Positions 9,096 through 17,600 of a stretch of 64,000 nt of DNA are shown here, piece after piece; within the stretch, counting starts at the first letter, position 1; the number at the start of each line of letters is the position of its first letter. The stretch spans positions 124,001 to 188,000 of the forward strand of contig NZ_LOHS01000075.1 of NCBI RefSeq assembly GCF_001642995.1. Reading direction: 5' to 3'. The DNA is from Streptomyces jeddahensis (GTDB lineage Bacteria > Actinomycetota > Actinomycetes > Streptomycetales > Streptomycetaceae). Position numbers and translations under genes: made by a program. Under the pieces are notes generated by a model. That model was not told where the DNA came from. It did not search any database and saw nothing but the letters and a program-made list of their open reading frames with translations.

Positions 9096-9382
9096 TCAGT
9101 CTCCGGCTGTGATCTGGATGTGGCGGGGCTTCGTCGTCTCCGCCTTGGGGACGGTGATGGTCAGCACGCCGTCGCGGAGCGCCGCGTTGACGCCTTCGGC
9201 GTTCGCGTCTCCGGGCAGCAGGGTGCGGTACTCGAAACGGCCGGTGCGGCGGGTGCTCCGGCGCAGCGTGCCGGCGCGCTCGCGCTCCTTGAACTCGCCG
9301 CGGCCAGCGGGTCCCTGGCCCAGCCGGGGAATCGCCGTTCTGTAAGCCTTCCGGGCATACCACGTCGCACAGGCAGAGTCAT
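9096..9382 (-). pseudogene. Hsp20 (alpha-crystallin) relic with internal deletion
   Basis: Two frames on the minus strand each keep one end of a small heat-shock protein. The 5' end (ATG 9382, GGAGGT 9 nt upstream) reads MTLPVRRGMPGRLTERRFPG, a typical start for a Streptomyces Hsp20. The 3' end in another frame reads RRTGRFEYRTLLPG followed by GVNAALRDGVLTITVPKAE and stops at 9096; this is the last part of the alpha-crystallin domain. Roughly 60-80 codons of the middle, including most of the alpha-crystallin domain, are missing and the two ends are out of frame. A full-length family member has about 140-160 residues. Not expected to make a working chaperone. Confidence 0.75.
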
Positions 9383-9544
9383 ACAGCCACCTCCGTATGA
9401 GATTTGTCCTGTTATGCGGCGATTGGGTACCCGCTAGCGTGATCACCACACCGGATTCGGCGGATCTGGCCGACACGCAGTCTGTGACGCAGGCCGTGAT
9501 GGGGCTGCAGGGGCCGCGATGATGTTCACCGTTGAACGGGCCCA

Positions 9545-9690
9545 CGCTGAATGGCCGTACGCTGAACGGCCCGCGCGGTTGAACCTTGAACTCGCGACCT
9601 GGTTGAACTGTTGAACCGGCGAACTGGTTGAACCGGCGAACTGGTTGAGCCAGCGAACTGGTTGGCTTGAGCCGGTTGGACTCCTGAACC
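9545..9690. repeat. Degenerate 17-bp tandem repeat block
   Basis: At 9605-9675 the unit GAACTGGTTGAACCGGC recurs three to four times with small changes (GAACTGTTGAACCGGC, GAACTGGTTGAACCGGC, GAACTGGTTGAGCCAGC, then a decayed copy). Just upstream, ACGCTGAATGGCC and ACGCTGAACGGCC form a second two-copy repeat (9545-9570). No coding potential is seen in 9383-9697. Confidence 0.8.
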
Positions 9691-9697
9691 GCGTGGC

Positions 9698-10696
9698 CTA
9701 GTGAGCACCCTGCGGAACGCCGGTGGCCTCCAGGATCACGCGGGCGACCAACTCGGGAGCATCGTTCATGGGGACGTGGCCGCAGCCGGGCAGCGGCACC
9801 AGCCGTGCCTCGGGGATCATGGCCTTGACCCGGTAGGCCTGCCAGGGCGGCAGGACACGGTCCCAGGTTCCCCATGCGATGGTGACCGGCACACCGGGGA
9901 TGTCCCCGCTGAACAGCACACCATCGCGGCCGGCCCGCAGCGTGGACCCGAACGCCGCAGCGTCCCGCAGCGCCCGCAGCGAGGCCATCACCGTCTCCGG
10001 CGGGCACAGACCGGACCTGCCGTAGAGGGTGCCGGTCAGTGCGGCGCGCCCGGCCGCGCTCCGCGCCAGCCATCCCACCGCCTCGTCGGGCAGCAACCGT
10101 ACGCCCTGCCGGGCAGCGGTCAGCATGGCGTACGCGTACCGCCGCTCGGCGCCCGTCCAGAACCCGGCCGGGGCCAGCGCCGTCACGCTGCGCGCAAGCC
10201 CGGCCTGCCCCAGGCGGAGCGCGATCAGCCCGCCCAGCGAGTGGCCGACCACATGCGGCCTGGTCACGTCCAGCTTCTCGAAGACGGCACCCAGCCAGGC
10301 CACAGCCGTCTCCAGGTCGCGCGGCACGGTCGGATCGAGGTCCGGTGACTCTCCGAAGCCGGGCAGATCCATGGCGATCGTGTCGTGCGAGTCGGCCAGC
10401 AGCGGCACGACCGAACCCCACGCCTGCCGGTGGTAACCGAGTCCGTGGAGCAGTACCAGGGGCTCCCCTGTGCCCTCCCGCTCGTACGCCACCGTCACCG
10501 GCTCGAGGCCCTCGGCACGGCCCTCCACGAAGGACGCCGCGCGCGGCGGGACCACGACGGTCCCCGCCTCATGCCGGCCCGCGCCGTCGGACCGGGGCTG
10601 CCCGCCGACCAGGTGGCGACGGACGTATCCCGCCGCCGCCCGAGCCGTGCGGCCCGGCCGGTCCGCGACTGCGATGAAGGAAGACAGCAGCGCCAT
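9698..10696 (-). CDS. Alpha/beta hydrolase
   Basis: A 332-aa protein with a full serine-hydrolase triad: LLHGLGY oxyanion region (~82-88), GHSLGG nucleophile elbow (Ser153), Asp in WGTWDRVLPP and His in PGCGHVPMNDAPEL. The first ~60 residues form a basic N-terminal extension with a short hydrophobic start, without a clean signal peptide. Members of this branch hydrolyse esters, epoxides or lactones; nothing here fixes the substrate. ATG 10696 is preferred over GTG 10705 because GAGGTGG lies 10 nt before the ATG and only 2 nt before the GTG. It is downstream of the GH15 gene in the same direction, across a 183-bp gap. Confidence 0.75.
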   Translation of the reverse strand: MALLSSFIAVADRPGRTARAAAGYVRRHLVGGQPRSDGAGRHEAGTVVVPPRAASFVEGRAEGLEPVTVAYEREGTGEPLVLLHGLGYHRQAWGSVVPLLADSHDTIAMDLPGFGESPDLDPTVPRDLETAVAWLGAVFEKLDVTRPHVVGHSLGGLIALRLGQAGLARSVTALAPAGFWTGAERRYAYAMLTAARQGVRLLPDEAVGWLARSAAGRAALTGTLYGRSGLCPPETVMASLRALRDAAAFGSTLRAGRDGVLFSGDIPGVPVTIAWGTWDRVLPPWQAYRVKAMIPEARLVPLPGCGHVPMNDAPELVARVILEATGVPQGAH

Positions 10697-10729
10697 CGCC
10701 AGCACCCACCTCGCGCTGCGGCACTCCGC

Positions 10730-10790
10730 TACGGGAGCCTGCAGCGCTCCCTTTCGGGAGCCGTGTAGAAGTCCTTTACGGGAGAACCTT
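10730..10790. repeat. Cluster of CGGGAG direct repeats with a small hairpin
   Basis: Three copies of (T)ACGGGAG or TTCGGGAG within 60 nt. The middle one forms GCTCCC/GGGAGC (10746-10761). It lies in the 183-bp gap between the GH15 stop and the hydrolase start, and could be the GH15 terminator or an operator. Confidence 0.4.
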
Positions 10791-10879
10791 CCTGCTCCTT
10801 GATAGAACTCCAGATCACCCTATGATCCTCAGCGCCATCCGGCCACTCGGCATTCCCGTGGCCCCGACGAAGTCGTCCG

Positions 10880-12757
10880 TCACCGACGGTTCGCTCCCGG
10901 CCCGTACCACGCCTCGTCGAGCGCCTTGTCGAGCGTCGTGGCGGCCATGATCAGCGCGAGGTGCGTGAACGCCTGAGGGAAGTTGCCCAGCTGCTCCCCG
11001 CCGGGGCCGATCTCCTCCGCGTAGAGGCCGACGTGGTTGGCGTAGGTGTGCATCTTCTCGAAGGCGTACCGGGCCTGGCGCAGCCGGCCCGCCTGGGCGA
11101 GCGCGTCGACGTACAGATAGGTGCAGAGGCTGAACGTGCCCTCCGCGCCCTGCAGTCCGTCGGGTGACGCGGCCGGGTCGTAGCGGTGGACGAGGCTGTC
11201 CGAGACGAGAGCCCGTTCGATGGCGTCGAGGGTCGAGAGCCAGCTCGGACTCCTGGGGGCGAGGAAGCCGAGCCGGGGGATGAGCAGGAGGGATGCGTCC
11301 AGTACGTCGTCGCCGTAGTGCTGGACGAGAGCCTGTTCCTTCTCGCTCCAGGCGCGTTGCATCACCTGGTCGAGAATCGTGTCGCGCGCGGCCGTCCAGC
11401 GCGCGGTGTCCGCGGGCCGGCTGTACTCGGCGGCCAGTTTCAGCCCGCGGTCGAAGGCGACCCAGCACATGACGCGGCTGAAGGTGAAGTCCTTGCGCCC
11501 GCCCCGTGTCTCCCACACGCCCTCGTCGGGCCGGTCCCAGTGGTCCGCGAGCCAGTCCAGGGTCGAGGCGATGCCCTTCCAGCCGTGGTAGTCCACCTGC
11601 ACCCCCACCTCCCGGCCCTCGGCGAGCGCGTACAGCGCGTCTCCGTAGATGTCGAGCTGCAGCTGGCCCGTCGCCGCGTTGCCGACGCGCACCGGATACG
11701 AGCCGCAGTAGCCCTCCAGATGGGGCAGCAGCTCCTCGGGGAGCCGGGGATCTCCGTCGACGCGGTACATGATCTGCAGGGGTTCGCCGCCGCTTTCCGC
11801 CCCCGCGCGCATCCGGTCCCCGAGCCAGCGGGTGAAGCGGGCCGCCTCGTCGACGAACCCGAGGTCGAGCAGGGCCCGTACGGACAGTGAACCGTCGCGG
11901 ATCCAGGTGTAGCGGTAGTCCCAGTTGCGCTGGCCGCCCACCTGCTCGGGCAGGCCGGTGGTGGCCGCCGCGACCGGGGCGCCGGTGGGTGCGTACGTCA
12001 GCAGCTTGAGCGTGATGGCCGAGCGGTGGACCATGTCCGGCCACCGGCCTCGGTAGCGGGAGGTGCGGATCCAGTACTGCCAGAAGTCGACGGTCGCCCA
12101 CAGCTGTTCGGTGGCCGACGAGGCGGTGACGCGCGCGGGCGGGGGGCTGTCCGGAGCGCACACGGTGAACACGGCGGCCGCGGACTCGCCGACGCCCAGC
12201 GTGACCCTCCCGCGGACGTCGTCCTGATCGCGCTCCAGCGGAAAGCTGCACTGCAGATACGCGGTGACGCCCGGGGCGCGGAAGACGGCCACGGTTTCGT
12301 CGTCCGTAGCGCCGCCCGTAGCGCCGCCCGTTTCTCCGTTCAGGGACAGGTGGTGCCGGGCCCGGGCGTAGTCGAAACGTGGCCGGCACTCCAGCTCGAA
12401 GCTGACCGTGCCGCGCACCGCCCGTACGAGGCGGAACAGGGTGTGCCGGTCGGAGGGTGTGTCCGTGTCGTTCGGCGGCATGAAGTCGAAGACCTCGCCG
12501 ACCCCGTCGGGGGACAGGAAGCGGGTCACGAGCACGGCGGTGTCGGGGTAGTAGAGCTGCTTGCATGTGCTGCCGCGCGGATCGGGTGCGAAGCCGAAGT
12601 GGCCCCCGTCGTCGTGGTCGAGCAGGGCGGTGAAGACGCTGGGCGAGTCGAAGCGCGGTGCCGGGAACCAGTCCACGACACCGTGGGCCGAGATGAGCGC
12701 GGCGGTCTGCAGATCTCCCACGAGGCCGTGGTCGGCGATGGGCGGATAGCGGTCCAT
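10880..12757 (-). CDS. Glycoside hydrolase family 15 protein (glucoamylase/trehalase-like)
   Basis: A 625-aa cytoplasmic protein of the bacterial GH15 type. The start MDRYPPIADHGLVGDLQTAA with VDWFPAPRFDSPSVF (~30-44) is the N-terminal beta-sandwich signature. The alpha/alpha-barrel carries RNWDYRYTWIRDGSLSVRA and the late AEEIGPGGEQLGNFPQAFTH block near residue 590, whose EE pair is the usual site of a catalytic carboxylate. Family members hydrolyse alpha-glucosides; the closest characterised actinobacterial relatives (by recall) are trehalases. ATG 12757 is chosen because homology begins there, although the ribosome site (GAGAG, 8 nt upstream) is weak. It is probably part of trehalose/glycogen or stress metabolism; the neighbours are stress-type genes. 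Confidence 0.85.
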   Translation of the reverse strand: MDRYPPIADHGLVGDLQTAALISAHGVVDWFPAPRFDSPSVFTALLDHDDGGHFGFAPDPRGSTCKQLYYPDTAVLVTRFLSPDGVGEVFDFMPPNDTDTPSDRHTLFRLVRAVRGTVSFELECRPRFDYARARHHLSLNGETGGATGGATDDETVAVFRAPGVTAYLQCSFPLERDQDDVRGRVTLGVGESAAAVFTVCAPDSPPPARVTASSATEQLWATVDFWQYWIRTSRYRGRWPDMVHRSAITLKLLTYAPTGAPVAAATTGLPEQVGGQRNWDYRYTWIRDGSLSVRALLDLGFVDEAARFTRWLGDRMRAGAESGGEPLQIMYRVDGDPRLPEELLPHLEGYCGSYPVRVGNAATGQLQLDIYGDALYALAEGREVGVQVDYHGWKGIASTLDWLADHWDRPDEGVWETRGGRKDFTFSRVMCWVAFDRGLKLAAEYSRPADTARWTAARDTILDQVMQRAWSEKEQALVQHYGDDVLDASLLLIPRLGFLAPRSPSWLSTLDAIERALVSDSLVHRYDPAASPDGLQGAEGTFSLCTYLYVDALAQAGRLRQARYAFEKMHTYANHVGLYAEEIGPGGEQLGNFPQAFTHLALIMAATTLDKALDEAWYGPGANRR

Positions 12758-12861
12758 GCGACTGTCTCTCGTCGAGACTCCCCGAGGTGTCCTCATTGTC
12801 CGGTACGGGCCTCTTGGTGGCGAGCCGTCACAGGGAAGCCGCGGGCCACGCCCCGGACAGC

Positions 12862-12899
12862 CGACATGCGAGCACGGACCTGTCCGTGCCCGCATGTCG
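12862..12899 (-). terminator. Long imperfect hairpin
   Basis: Arms CGACATGCG-GCACGGA and TCCGTGC-CGCATGTCG with one internal mismatch and a 4-nt loop. It lies downstream of the DUF7144-type gene and upstream of the GH15 gene, both minus strand, so it would separate the two transcripts. Confidence 0.7.
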
Positions 12900-12930
12900 A
12901 CATTTCCTTACTGGGCTTGGGACTTCTGCA

Positions 12931-13010
12931 GGGGGCGGTACGCGCCCCGGCGGGGAACTGCGCGACCAGCCACGACGTCGCCGCAGCGAACCGACGGCAC
13001 ATCGCGGCAC
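12931..13010 (+). repeat. Dispersed intergenic element, copy 2
   Basis: Same core as copy 1 (GGGGAACTGCGCGACCAGCC, CACGACG, GCCGCA, GACGGCACATCGCGGCAC). Its hairpin has the G-rich arm first (GGGGCG/CGCCCC, 12932-12948), the reverse of copies 1 and 3, yet still pairs. It ends 15 nt from the stop codon of the adjoining minus-strand gene. Confidence 0.85.
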
Positions 13011-13024
13011 GACCAGCGGAGCGC

Positions 13025-13456
13025 CTACGTCGAAGGCTCCCGCCGCGGCGAGCACAGCGCCCAGATGATGAAACCGTCCACGACGATCAGCACGATCGAC
13101 CAGACAGGGGCATAGGGCAGCCAGATGAAGTTGGCGATCATGCTGAGCCCGGCGAGTGCCACGCCGACGGCACGGGCCCAGGGGGCGCCGGTGAACAGCG
13201 CGACACCGGCGATGGTGATGACCACACCGAGAATCATGTGGATCCAGCCCCAGCCGGTGAGGCTGAACGCGTACACGAAGCCGTCATTCACGATGAACAC
13301 GTTGTCGTTGGCGATCGCCGCTATGCCGACGAAGATCGCCATGATGCCGCCGAACACCATCAGAACCGCGGCGGCGGCGGTCCATCCCGCCACCCAGGGG
13401 CTTACGGCCTCCGCGCGGCCCTGTCCCCTGCGTGCGCCGCTGACATGAGTGGCCAT
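13025..13456 (-). CDS. Small four-helix membrane protein (DUF7144-like)
   Basis: A 143-aa integral membrane protein. A charged N-terminus of ~25 residues is followed by four hydrophobic helices: around AAAAVLMVFGGIMAIFVGI, GWIHMILGVVITIAGVALF, ARAVGVALAGLSMIANFIWL and PVWSIVLIVVDGFIIWALC. This pattern is common in actinomycetes near USP and alcohol dehydrogenase genes; the molecular role is unknown. ATG 13456 follows AAGGAG with good spacing. It is divergent from the Zn-dehydrogenase gene, with a 269-bp gap in which I find no clear operator. Confidence 0.7.
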   Translation of the reverse strand: MATHVSGARRGQGRAEAVSPWVAGWTAAAAVLMVFGGIMAIFVGIAAIANDNVFIVNDGFVYAFSLTGWGWIHMILGVVITIAGVALFTGAPWARAVGVALAGLSMIANFIWLPYAPVWSIVLIVVDGFIIWALCSPRREPST

Positions 13457-13725
13457 GTCGTGGCTCCTTCCACAGAAACGCCCTGAGAGGCGCCCGCCCT
13501 GCCGGACGGATGGTCGGAACATGCCATTGCGTCTCCAGGCTGGCACCGCTCCACCTGCGCGGCATCTCGGCGAGGATCATGCCAGGTCGGGCCTCGCTCG
13601 CCGCCGGATCGCAGGTGGCCCGACATCCGGCTCCGGGGGTGTCGGGACGGGCCACCGGGGAAGCCGGGATCAGGAGGGGCCGGAAGAGACGGACGGAGGG
13701 ACGGAGGGGGAAGGAGGAGGGCGTC

Positions 13726-14805
13726 ATGAAGGCACTGGTTTTCCACGGCCGCGGGCAGTCCGCCTGGGAGGACGTTCCCGATCCCGACGTCGTGGACGCC
13801 ACCGACGCGGTCGTCCGTGTCGACGTCGTCACCATCTGCGGTACCGACCTGCACATCCTCAAGGGCGACGTGCCGGAGGTGCAGCCCGGCACGGTCCTCG
13901 GGCACGAAGCGGTCGGCGAGGTCGTCGAGGTGGGCGGGGACGTGCGCTCGGTCCGCCCCGGCGACCGGGTGCTGGTCTCGTGCATCACGGCCTGCGGCCG
14001 CTGCCGCTTCTGCCGCGAGGCCATGTACGGGCAGTGCCGCGGCGGCGGGGGCTGGATGCTCGGCAACCTGATCAACGGCACGCAGGCCGAGTACGTCCGC
14101 GTGCCCCACGCCGACATGTCCCTGCACGTCCTGCCCGGCACGGTGGACAGCAGGGACGCCGTGCTGCTGGCCGACATCTACCCCACGGCGTACGAGGTGG
14201 GCGTGGTGAAGGGCGGCGTACGGCCCGGAGACACCGTCGCCGTCGTCGGTGCCGGGCCCGTCGGGCTGGCCGCGATCGCCGCAGCCGGGCTGTACTCGCC
14301 CGAGAGGATCATCGCCGTCGACCTGGCGCCCACCCGCCTCGACGCGGCCAAGCACCTCGGCGCCGACGCCGTGGCCGCCCCCGAGGAGGGCCCCGACGAG
14401 CTGGTCGCCGATCTCACCGACGGGCTCGGGGCCGACGTCGTCATCGAAGCGGTGGGCGTGCCCGAGAGTTTCGAGCTGTGCACCCGCATGGTGCGGCCCG
14501 GCGGGCACCTCGCCAACATCGGCGTGCACGGCGAGCCCGCGACCCTCCACCTCGAAGACCTGTGGCGCAGGAACGTGACGATCACCACCGGAGTCGTCGA
14601 CACGCACTCCACGCCGATGCTGCTGCGCATGCTCGCCGCCGGACGCCTGCCGGTGTCGTCCCTGGTCACGCACGCCTTCCCGCCGGACGCGATGGAGGAG
14701 GCGTACGACGTCTTCGCCCGGGCCGCCGACACGGGCGCGCTCAAGGTCGTCCTCGCCGAGCAGCACGACGCCCTGCTGGTCAAGGGGGCCGACGAAAGGA
14801 AGTGA
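13726..14805 (+). CDS. Zinc-dependent alcohol dehydrogenase (MDR family)
   Basis: A 359-aa medium-chain dehydrogenase. Catalytic zinc ligands Cys38, His60 and Glu61 are in ICGTDLHI and GHEAVGEV. The structural zinc site has Cys90, Cys93, Cys96 and Cys104. The Rossmann loop VVGAGPVGLAA is near residue 175, followed by an Asp (AVDLAPTRL) that suggests NAD rather than NADP. It should oxidise a small alcohol or reduce an aldehyde in the cytoplasm. ATG 13726 follows AAGGAGGAGG. The next gene starts 6 nt after the stop with its ribosome site inside this coding end, so the two form an operon. Similar ADH-USP neighbourhoods exist in Streptomyces hypoxia/stress regions, but I found no DosR/OsdR-type box. 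Confidence 0.85.
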   Translation: MKALVFHGRGQSAWEDVPDPDVVDATDAVVRVDVVTICGTDLHILKGDVPEVQPGTVLGHEAVGEVVEVGGDVRSVRPGDRVLVSCITACGRCRFCREAMYGQCRGGGGWMLGNLINGTQAEYVRVPHADMSLHVLPGTVDSRDAVLLADIYPTAYEVGVVKGGVRPGDTVAVVGAGPVGLAAIAAAGLYSPERIIAVDLAPTRLDAAKHLGADAVAAPEEGPDELVADLTDGLGADVVIEAVGVPESFELCTRMVRPGGHLANIGVHGEPATLHLEDLWRRNVTITTGVVDTHSTPMLLRMLAAGRLPVSSLVTHAFPPDAMEEAYDVFARAADTGALKVVLAEQHDALLVKGADERK

Positions 14806-14811
14806 CCGGCC

Positions 14812-15648
14812 GTGTCCGAGCAGACGCATTCAAGCGCGGGATCCGCGAGGGCGGGGACGGCCCGTGGCGACATCGGGCGCCGCATCCAGCAGCGGCGCGA
14901 GGAACTCGGTCTCACCCGGAAGGAGACGGCCGTCCGGGCGGGCACGGCCCCCGGATATCTGCAGTACCTGGAGGAGAATCCGGCGGCGGCACCCGGCATC
15001 GGCATCCTCATCAGGCTGGCCGACACCCTGCACACCACGGTGGCGGCCCTGTGCGGCGGGGCCGCCGATCTCCCACCGGGCACGGGCCGGGCCGCCTACC
15101 ACCCCGAGCTGGTCGAGCTGAGCCCCGACGAGTGCCGGGCGCGACTGGCCACGCACGGCGTCGGGCGACTCGCGATACCCACCCCCATGGGGCCGGTCAT
15201 CATGCCGGTCAACTACAGCGTCATCGACGGTGCGGTCGTCTACTGCACCGCGCACGGCACGGAACCGGCGGCCGCCGCCGGTACCGAGGTCGGCTTCGAG
15301 ATCGACCGCATCGACGACGCGCTCAGCCAGGGCTGGAGCGTGCTCGTCCGGGGCCACGCCCGGGCCGTGACGGACCCCGATGACGTACGCAGGCTGGAGG
15401 AGCGGGCGTACACCGCGCCCTGGGCTGGCGGCGAACGCGACATGTGGGTGCGCATCGAGACCGTGAGCATCTCGGGCCGGGAGATCGCGGTCTTATACGG
15501 CGTCAGGCATGCGGAACGACCGCCACGGGCGCGGCCGCATGGTGGAGCACCGCGTGGGCGACCGCGCCGAGGCGCATGCCGAGATGTAGCCGGCGCATCC
15601 GGCGGCCGACGACCAGGAGCCCGGCCCGGGCCGCGGCGTCCAGCATGA
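14812..15648 (+). CDS. HTH (Xre-type) plus pyridoxamine-5'-phosphate-oxidase-fold protein
   Basis: A 278-aa fusion. Residues ~20-75 are a Cro/CI-type helix-turn-helix (GRRIQQRREELGLTRKETA, then YLQYLEENPAA). Residues ~100-220 are a flavin-reductase-like split barrel with CRARLATHGVGRLAIP and VIMPVNYSVIDGAVVY. Such proteins bind FMN or F420 and are often redox-linked regulators. GTG 14812 uses AAGGAAG overlapping the end of the ADH gene. The last ~50 residues are Arg/Pro/Gly-rich and overlap the convergent USP gene by 146 nt, so the natural stop may have been lost. A TTA leucine codon (15493-15495), rare in Streptomyces and read by the bldA tRNA, lies near the end of the conserved part. Confidence 0.75.
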   Translation: MSEQTHSSAGSARAGTARGDIGRRIQQRREELGLTRKETAVRAGTAPGYLQYLEENPAAAPGIGILIRLADTLHTTVAALCGGAADLPPGTGRAAYHPELVELSPDECRARLATHGVGRLAIPTPMGPVIMPVNYSVIDGAVVYCTAHGTEPAAAAGTEVGFEIDRIDDALSQGWSVLVRGHARAVTDPDDVRRLEERAYTAPWAGGERDMWVRIETVSISGREIAVLYGVRHAERPPRARPHGGAPRGRPRRGACRDVAGASGGRRPGARPGPRRPA

Positions 15649-16384
15649 CGCCGGACGGATAGGCGAGGTCGACGGTCTCTTCCACGTCGACCTGCGGATA
15701 CCGCTTCCGCCACGGTTCCAGGACCTCGGCGAGGGCCCGCTCCTTCTGCGCGGGTACTCCCTCCGTCCCGCCGGCGGACATCTCCTCGGCGGACTCGCCG
15801 TATCCGTACACGGGCCGCAGCCGCCACGCGTGTACGGCGCGCAGCGTCGCCCCACGGGCGGCCGCCGCGGCGAACGCGAAGTCCAGGAGCGGTCCGGCGG
15901 GTTCGGCGAGGTCCTGGACGCCGACGACCACTTCGTCGGCGTCGTGCTCCTCCGTGGACCGCTCGTTCGCCCGCACCATCACCACCGGACCCTTCGCCCT
16001 GGCGAGCACCCGCAGGCCGACGGACCCCAGCACGAAGCCGGCCACGGCTCCGTGTCCGCTGGAGCCCAGTACCAGCATCTCGGCGTGCTCCGCGTGCTCC
16101 GCCAGGGCCTCGGACGCCGGTCCTGACAGCTCCTCCACAGTGATCGTGAGTCCCGGAAGACGGGCCCGCAGGGCGTACTCGGTGTCCCTCAGCATGGTGC
16201 GGGCCCACTGCTTCTGCGCGTCGAGGTCCCGCGGCGCCGGCATGTCGTGCGCCTGCCAGATCCAGCCGTGCACCAGACGGAGCGCGAGCGAGCGGCGTCG
16301 CGCCTCGCGCGCGGCCCAGTCCGCGGCGGCCAGACTCTCCGGGGAACCGTCCACGCCGACGGCGATGGGCAGGGGGTCACGCAT
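15503..16384 (-). CDS. Tandem universal stress protein
   Basis: A 293-aa protein made of two UspA domains (~1-145 and ~150-290). The first holds the ATP-binding loop GSSGHGAVAGFVLGS (G-x2-G-x9-G-S). In the second the corresponding loop is replaced by VVGRRMRRLHLGMRLG, so it may not bind ATP. It acts in the cytoplasm under stress, commonly energy limitation or hypoxia in actinomycetes. ATG 16384 has GGAGGT 9 nt upstream; a longer open frame to 16438 has no ribosome site. It is convergent with, and overlaps, the HTH/PNPOx gene. Confidence 0.85.
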   Translation of the reverse strand: MRDPLPIAVGVDGSPESLAAADWAAREARRRSLALRLVHGWIWQAHDMPAPRDLDAQKQWARTMLRDTEYALRARLPGLTITVEELSGPASEALAEHAEHAEMLVLGSSGHGAVAGFVLGSVGLRVLARAKGPVVMVRANERSTEEHDADEVVVGVQDLAEPAGPLLDFAFAAAAARGATLRAVHAWRLRPVYGYGESAEEMSAGGTEGVPAQKERALAEVLEPWRKRYPQVDVEETVDLAYPSGVMLDAAARAGLLVVGRRMRRLHLGMRLGAVAHAVLHHAAAPVAVVPHA

Positions 16385-16507
16385 CGAAGGACACCTCCGC
16401 GTCCGGGACGGCCGGGCACCGGCGTCGTCCTCGTCCACTCGCCGTCCAGTATCCGCGCGTCACAGCCGCGCCGCTCTTCGCCAACGGCGGCCGACGGTCG
16501 TACGACC

Positions 16508-17494
16508 TCAGATGACCTTCAGCCGTACCAGCGCGCCGAGCACCAACGCGCCCGGCAGCAGCGGCAGCCACACCGTGATGATCCGGAACGCCAGGACCAC
16601 CGCGGTCGCCACAGCCGCGGGTGCGCCCGCCGCGACCAGCGCGACCACGAGCGCGGCCTCCACCGAGCCGAGACCGCCCGGCGTGGGCACCAGGGCCACC
16701 GCCACCGTCGCCGCGAGATACGCCACCGCCATGTGTGCCACCGGGATCCGCAGTCCCAGCGCCTGTCCGACCGCCACCAGAACGGCCGCCTGCAGCGCGG
16801 GAAAGGCCAGCGAGCCGCCCCACAGCGCCAGGGCGCGGGCCGGCCGGGTGTGCACACCGCGGGCCTCGCCGAGGGCGGTGCGCAGGAAGCCGAACACGGC
16901 CGTACGCAGGCGGCGTACGACCAGAAGCACGGCGAGCGCGACACAGAGCGCCGCACCGGTGGCGATCAGCAGCGGCCCGACGGCCCCGTCGGGAAGGAGA
17001 GTCCCCAGCCGCAGCGCGTTGGGAAAGACGAACAGCAGCACCAGCAGCAGGCCGACCCGGCCGACCGACTCGGCCAGCAGATACAGCGCCAGGGCGGCCG
17101 ACGAGCGGGCGAGCGGCACTCCGCACACCGCCATGAACCGCAGGTTCACCGCGCTCGCGCCCAGGCCCGACGGCAGCAGATGGTTCGCCGCGCCCGCCGC
17201 GAACTGCGTGGCGAGCAAGCGAAGGGACGGCAGCCTCTCGACCAGGGCGCCCTGCCGGGTGAACGCCGCGGCGACCCAGGTAAGGCAGGTGGCCCCCGCC
17301 GCCGCGAGCAGCCACGGCCACTCGGCGCCCGCCAGCCTGCGGAAACCCTCCTCGAGCACCGACCAGTGGCGCACCGCGACGACCAGCACCAGGGCCAGCG
17401 GAAGCAGACAGAGCACCTCCCGCACGGGCAGGCGCCGGGGGAGCCCTTCAGGGCGTCGCACTCGTACGGCGGTCACACCGCCAGAGGCTCCCAT
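16508..17494 (-). CDS. Lysylphosphatidylglycerol synthase TM-region/flippase-like membrane protein
   Basis: A 328-aa polytopic membrane protein of the PF03706 (AglD/MprF N-terminal, YbhN-like) family with about eight helices. Recognisable family blocks are QFAAGAANHLLPSGLGASA (~95-113), LVPTPGGLGSVEAALV (~265-280) and the C-terminal ITVWLPLLPGALVLGAL. Family members flip or modify lipids and often serve glycan or aminoacyl-lipid pathways; the MprF synthase domain is absent here. ATG 17494 follows GGAG with 10-nt spacing. A close paralogue with the same length and motif order is at 61494-62486. It is divergent from the ABC exporter. Confidence 0.75.
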   Translation of the reverse strand: MGASGGVTAVRVRRPEGLPRRLPVREVLCLLPLALVLVVAVRHWSVLEEGFRRLAGAEWPWLLAAAGATCLTWVAAAFTRQGALVERLPSLRLLATQFAAGAANHLLPSGLGASAVNLRFMAVCGVPLARSSAALALYLLAESVGRVGLLLVLLFVFPNALRLGTLLPDGAVGPLLIATGAALCVALAVLLVVRRLRTAVFGFLRTALGEARGVHTRPARALALWGGSLAFPALQAAVLVAVGQALGLRIPVAHMAVAYLAATVAVALVPTPGGLGSVEAALVVALVAAGAPAAVATAVVLAFRIITVWLPLLPGALVLGALVRLKVI

Positions 17495-17540
17495 ACCGTC
17501 CCAACTCCGGGTAGCGGGCACGCAGACGGGGGTTGACGTG

Positions 17541-17575
17541 CGGGTCACGACCTTCCCCAGGACCGGGTCACGACC
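17541..17575. repeat. Direct repeat in the divergent promoter region
   Basis: CGGGTCACGACC occurs at 17541-17552 and 17564-17575 (23-bp period, about two helical turns), upstream of both the flippase-like gene (minus) and the exporter (plus). Possible activator or repressor half-sites. Confidence 0.45.
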
Positions 17576-17600
17576 TACCCCGCAGATCTCTCTCGATGCC

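Noticed and set aside
9601..9690. CRISPR-like array
   Set aside because: Units are about 17 bp, directly abutting and degenerate, with no unique spacers and no cas genes.
7300..10421. Very long minus-strand frames over the helical-protein/Hsp20/hydrolase region
   Set aside because: They are Arg/Pro/His-rich high-GC shadows that cross real genes in other frames and have no ribosome sites.
13456..13726. Possible DosR/OsdR box near the ADH and USP genes
   Set aside because: The neighbourhood resembles hypoxia regions of Streptomyces, but no GGGACC/GGTCCC-type inverted repeat was found in this gap or upstream of the USP gene.
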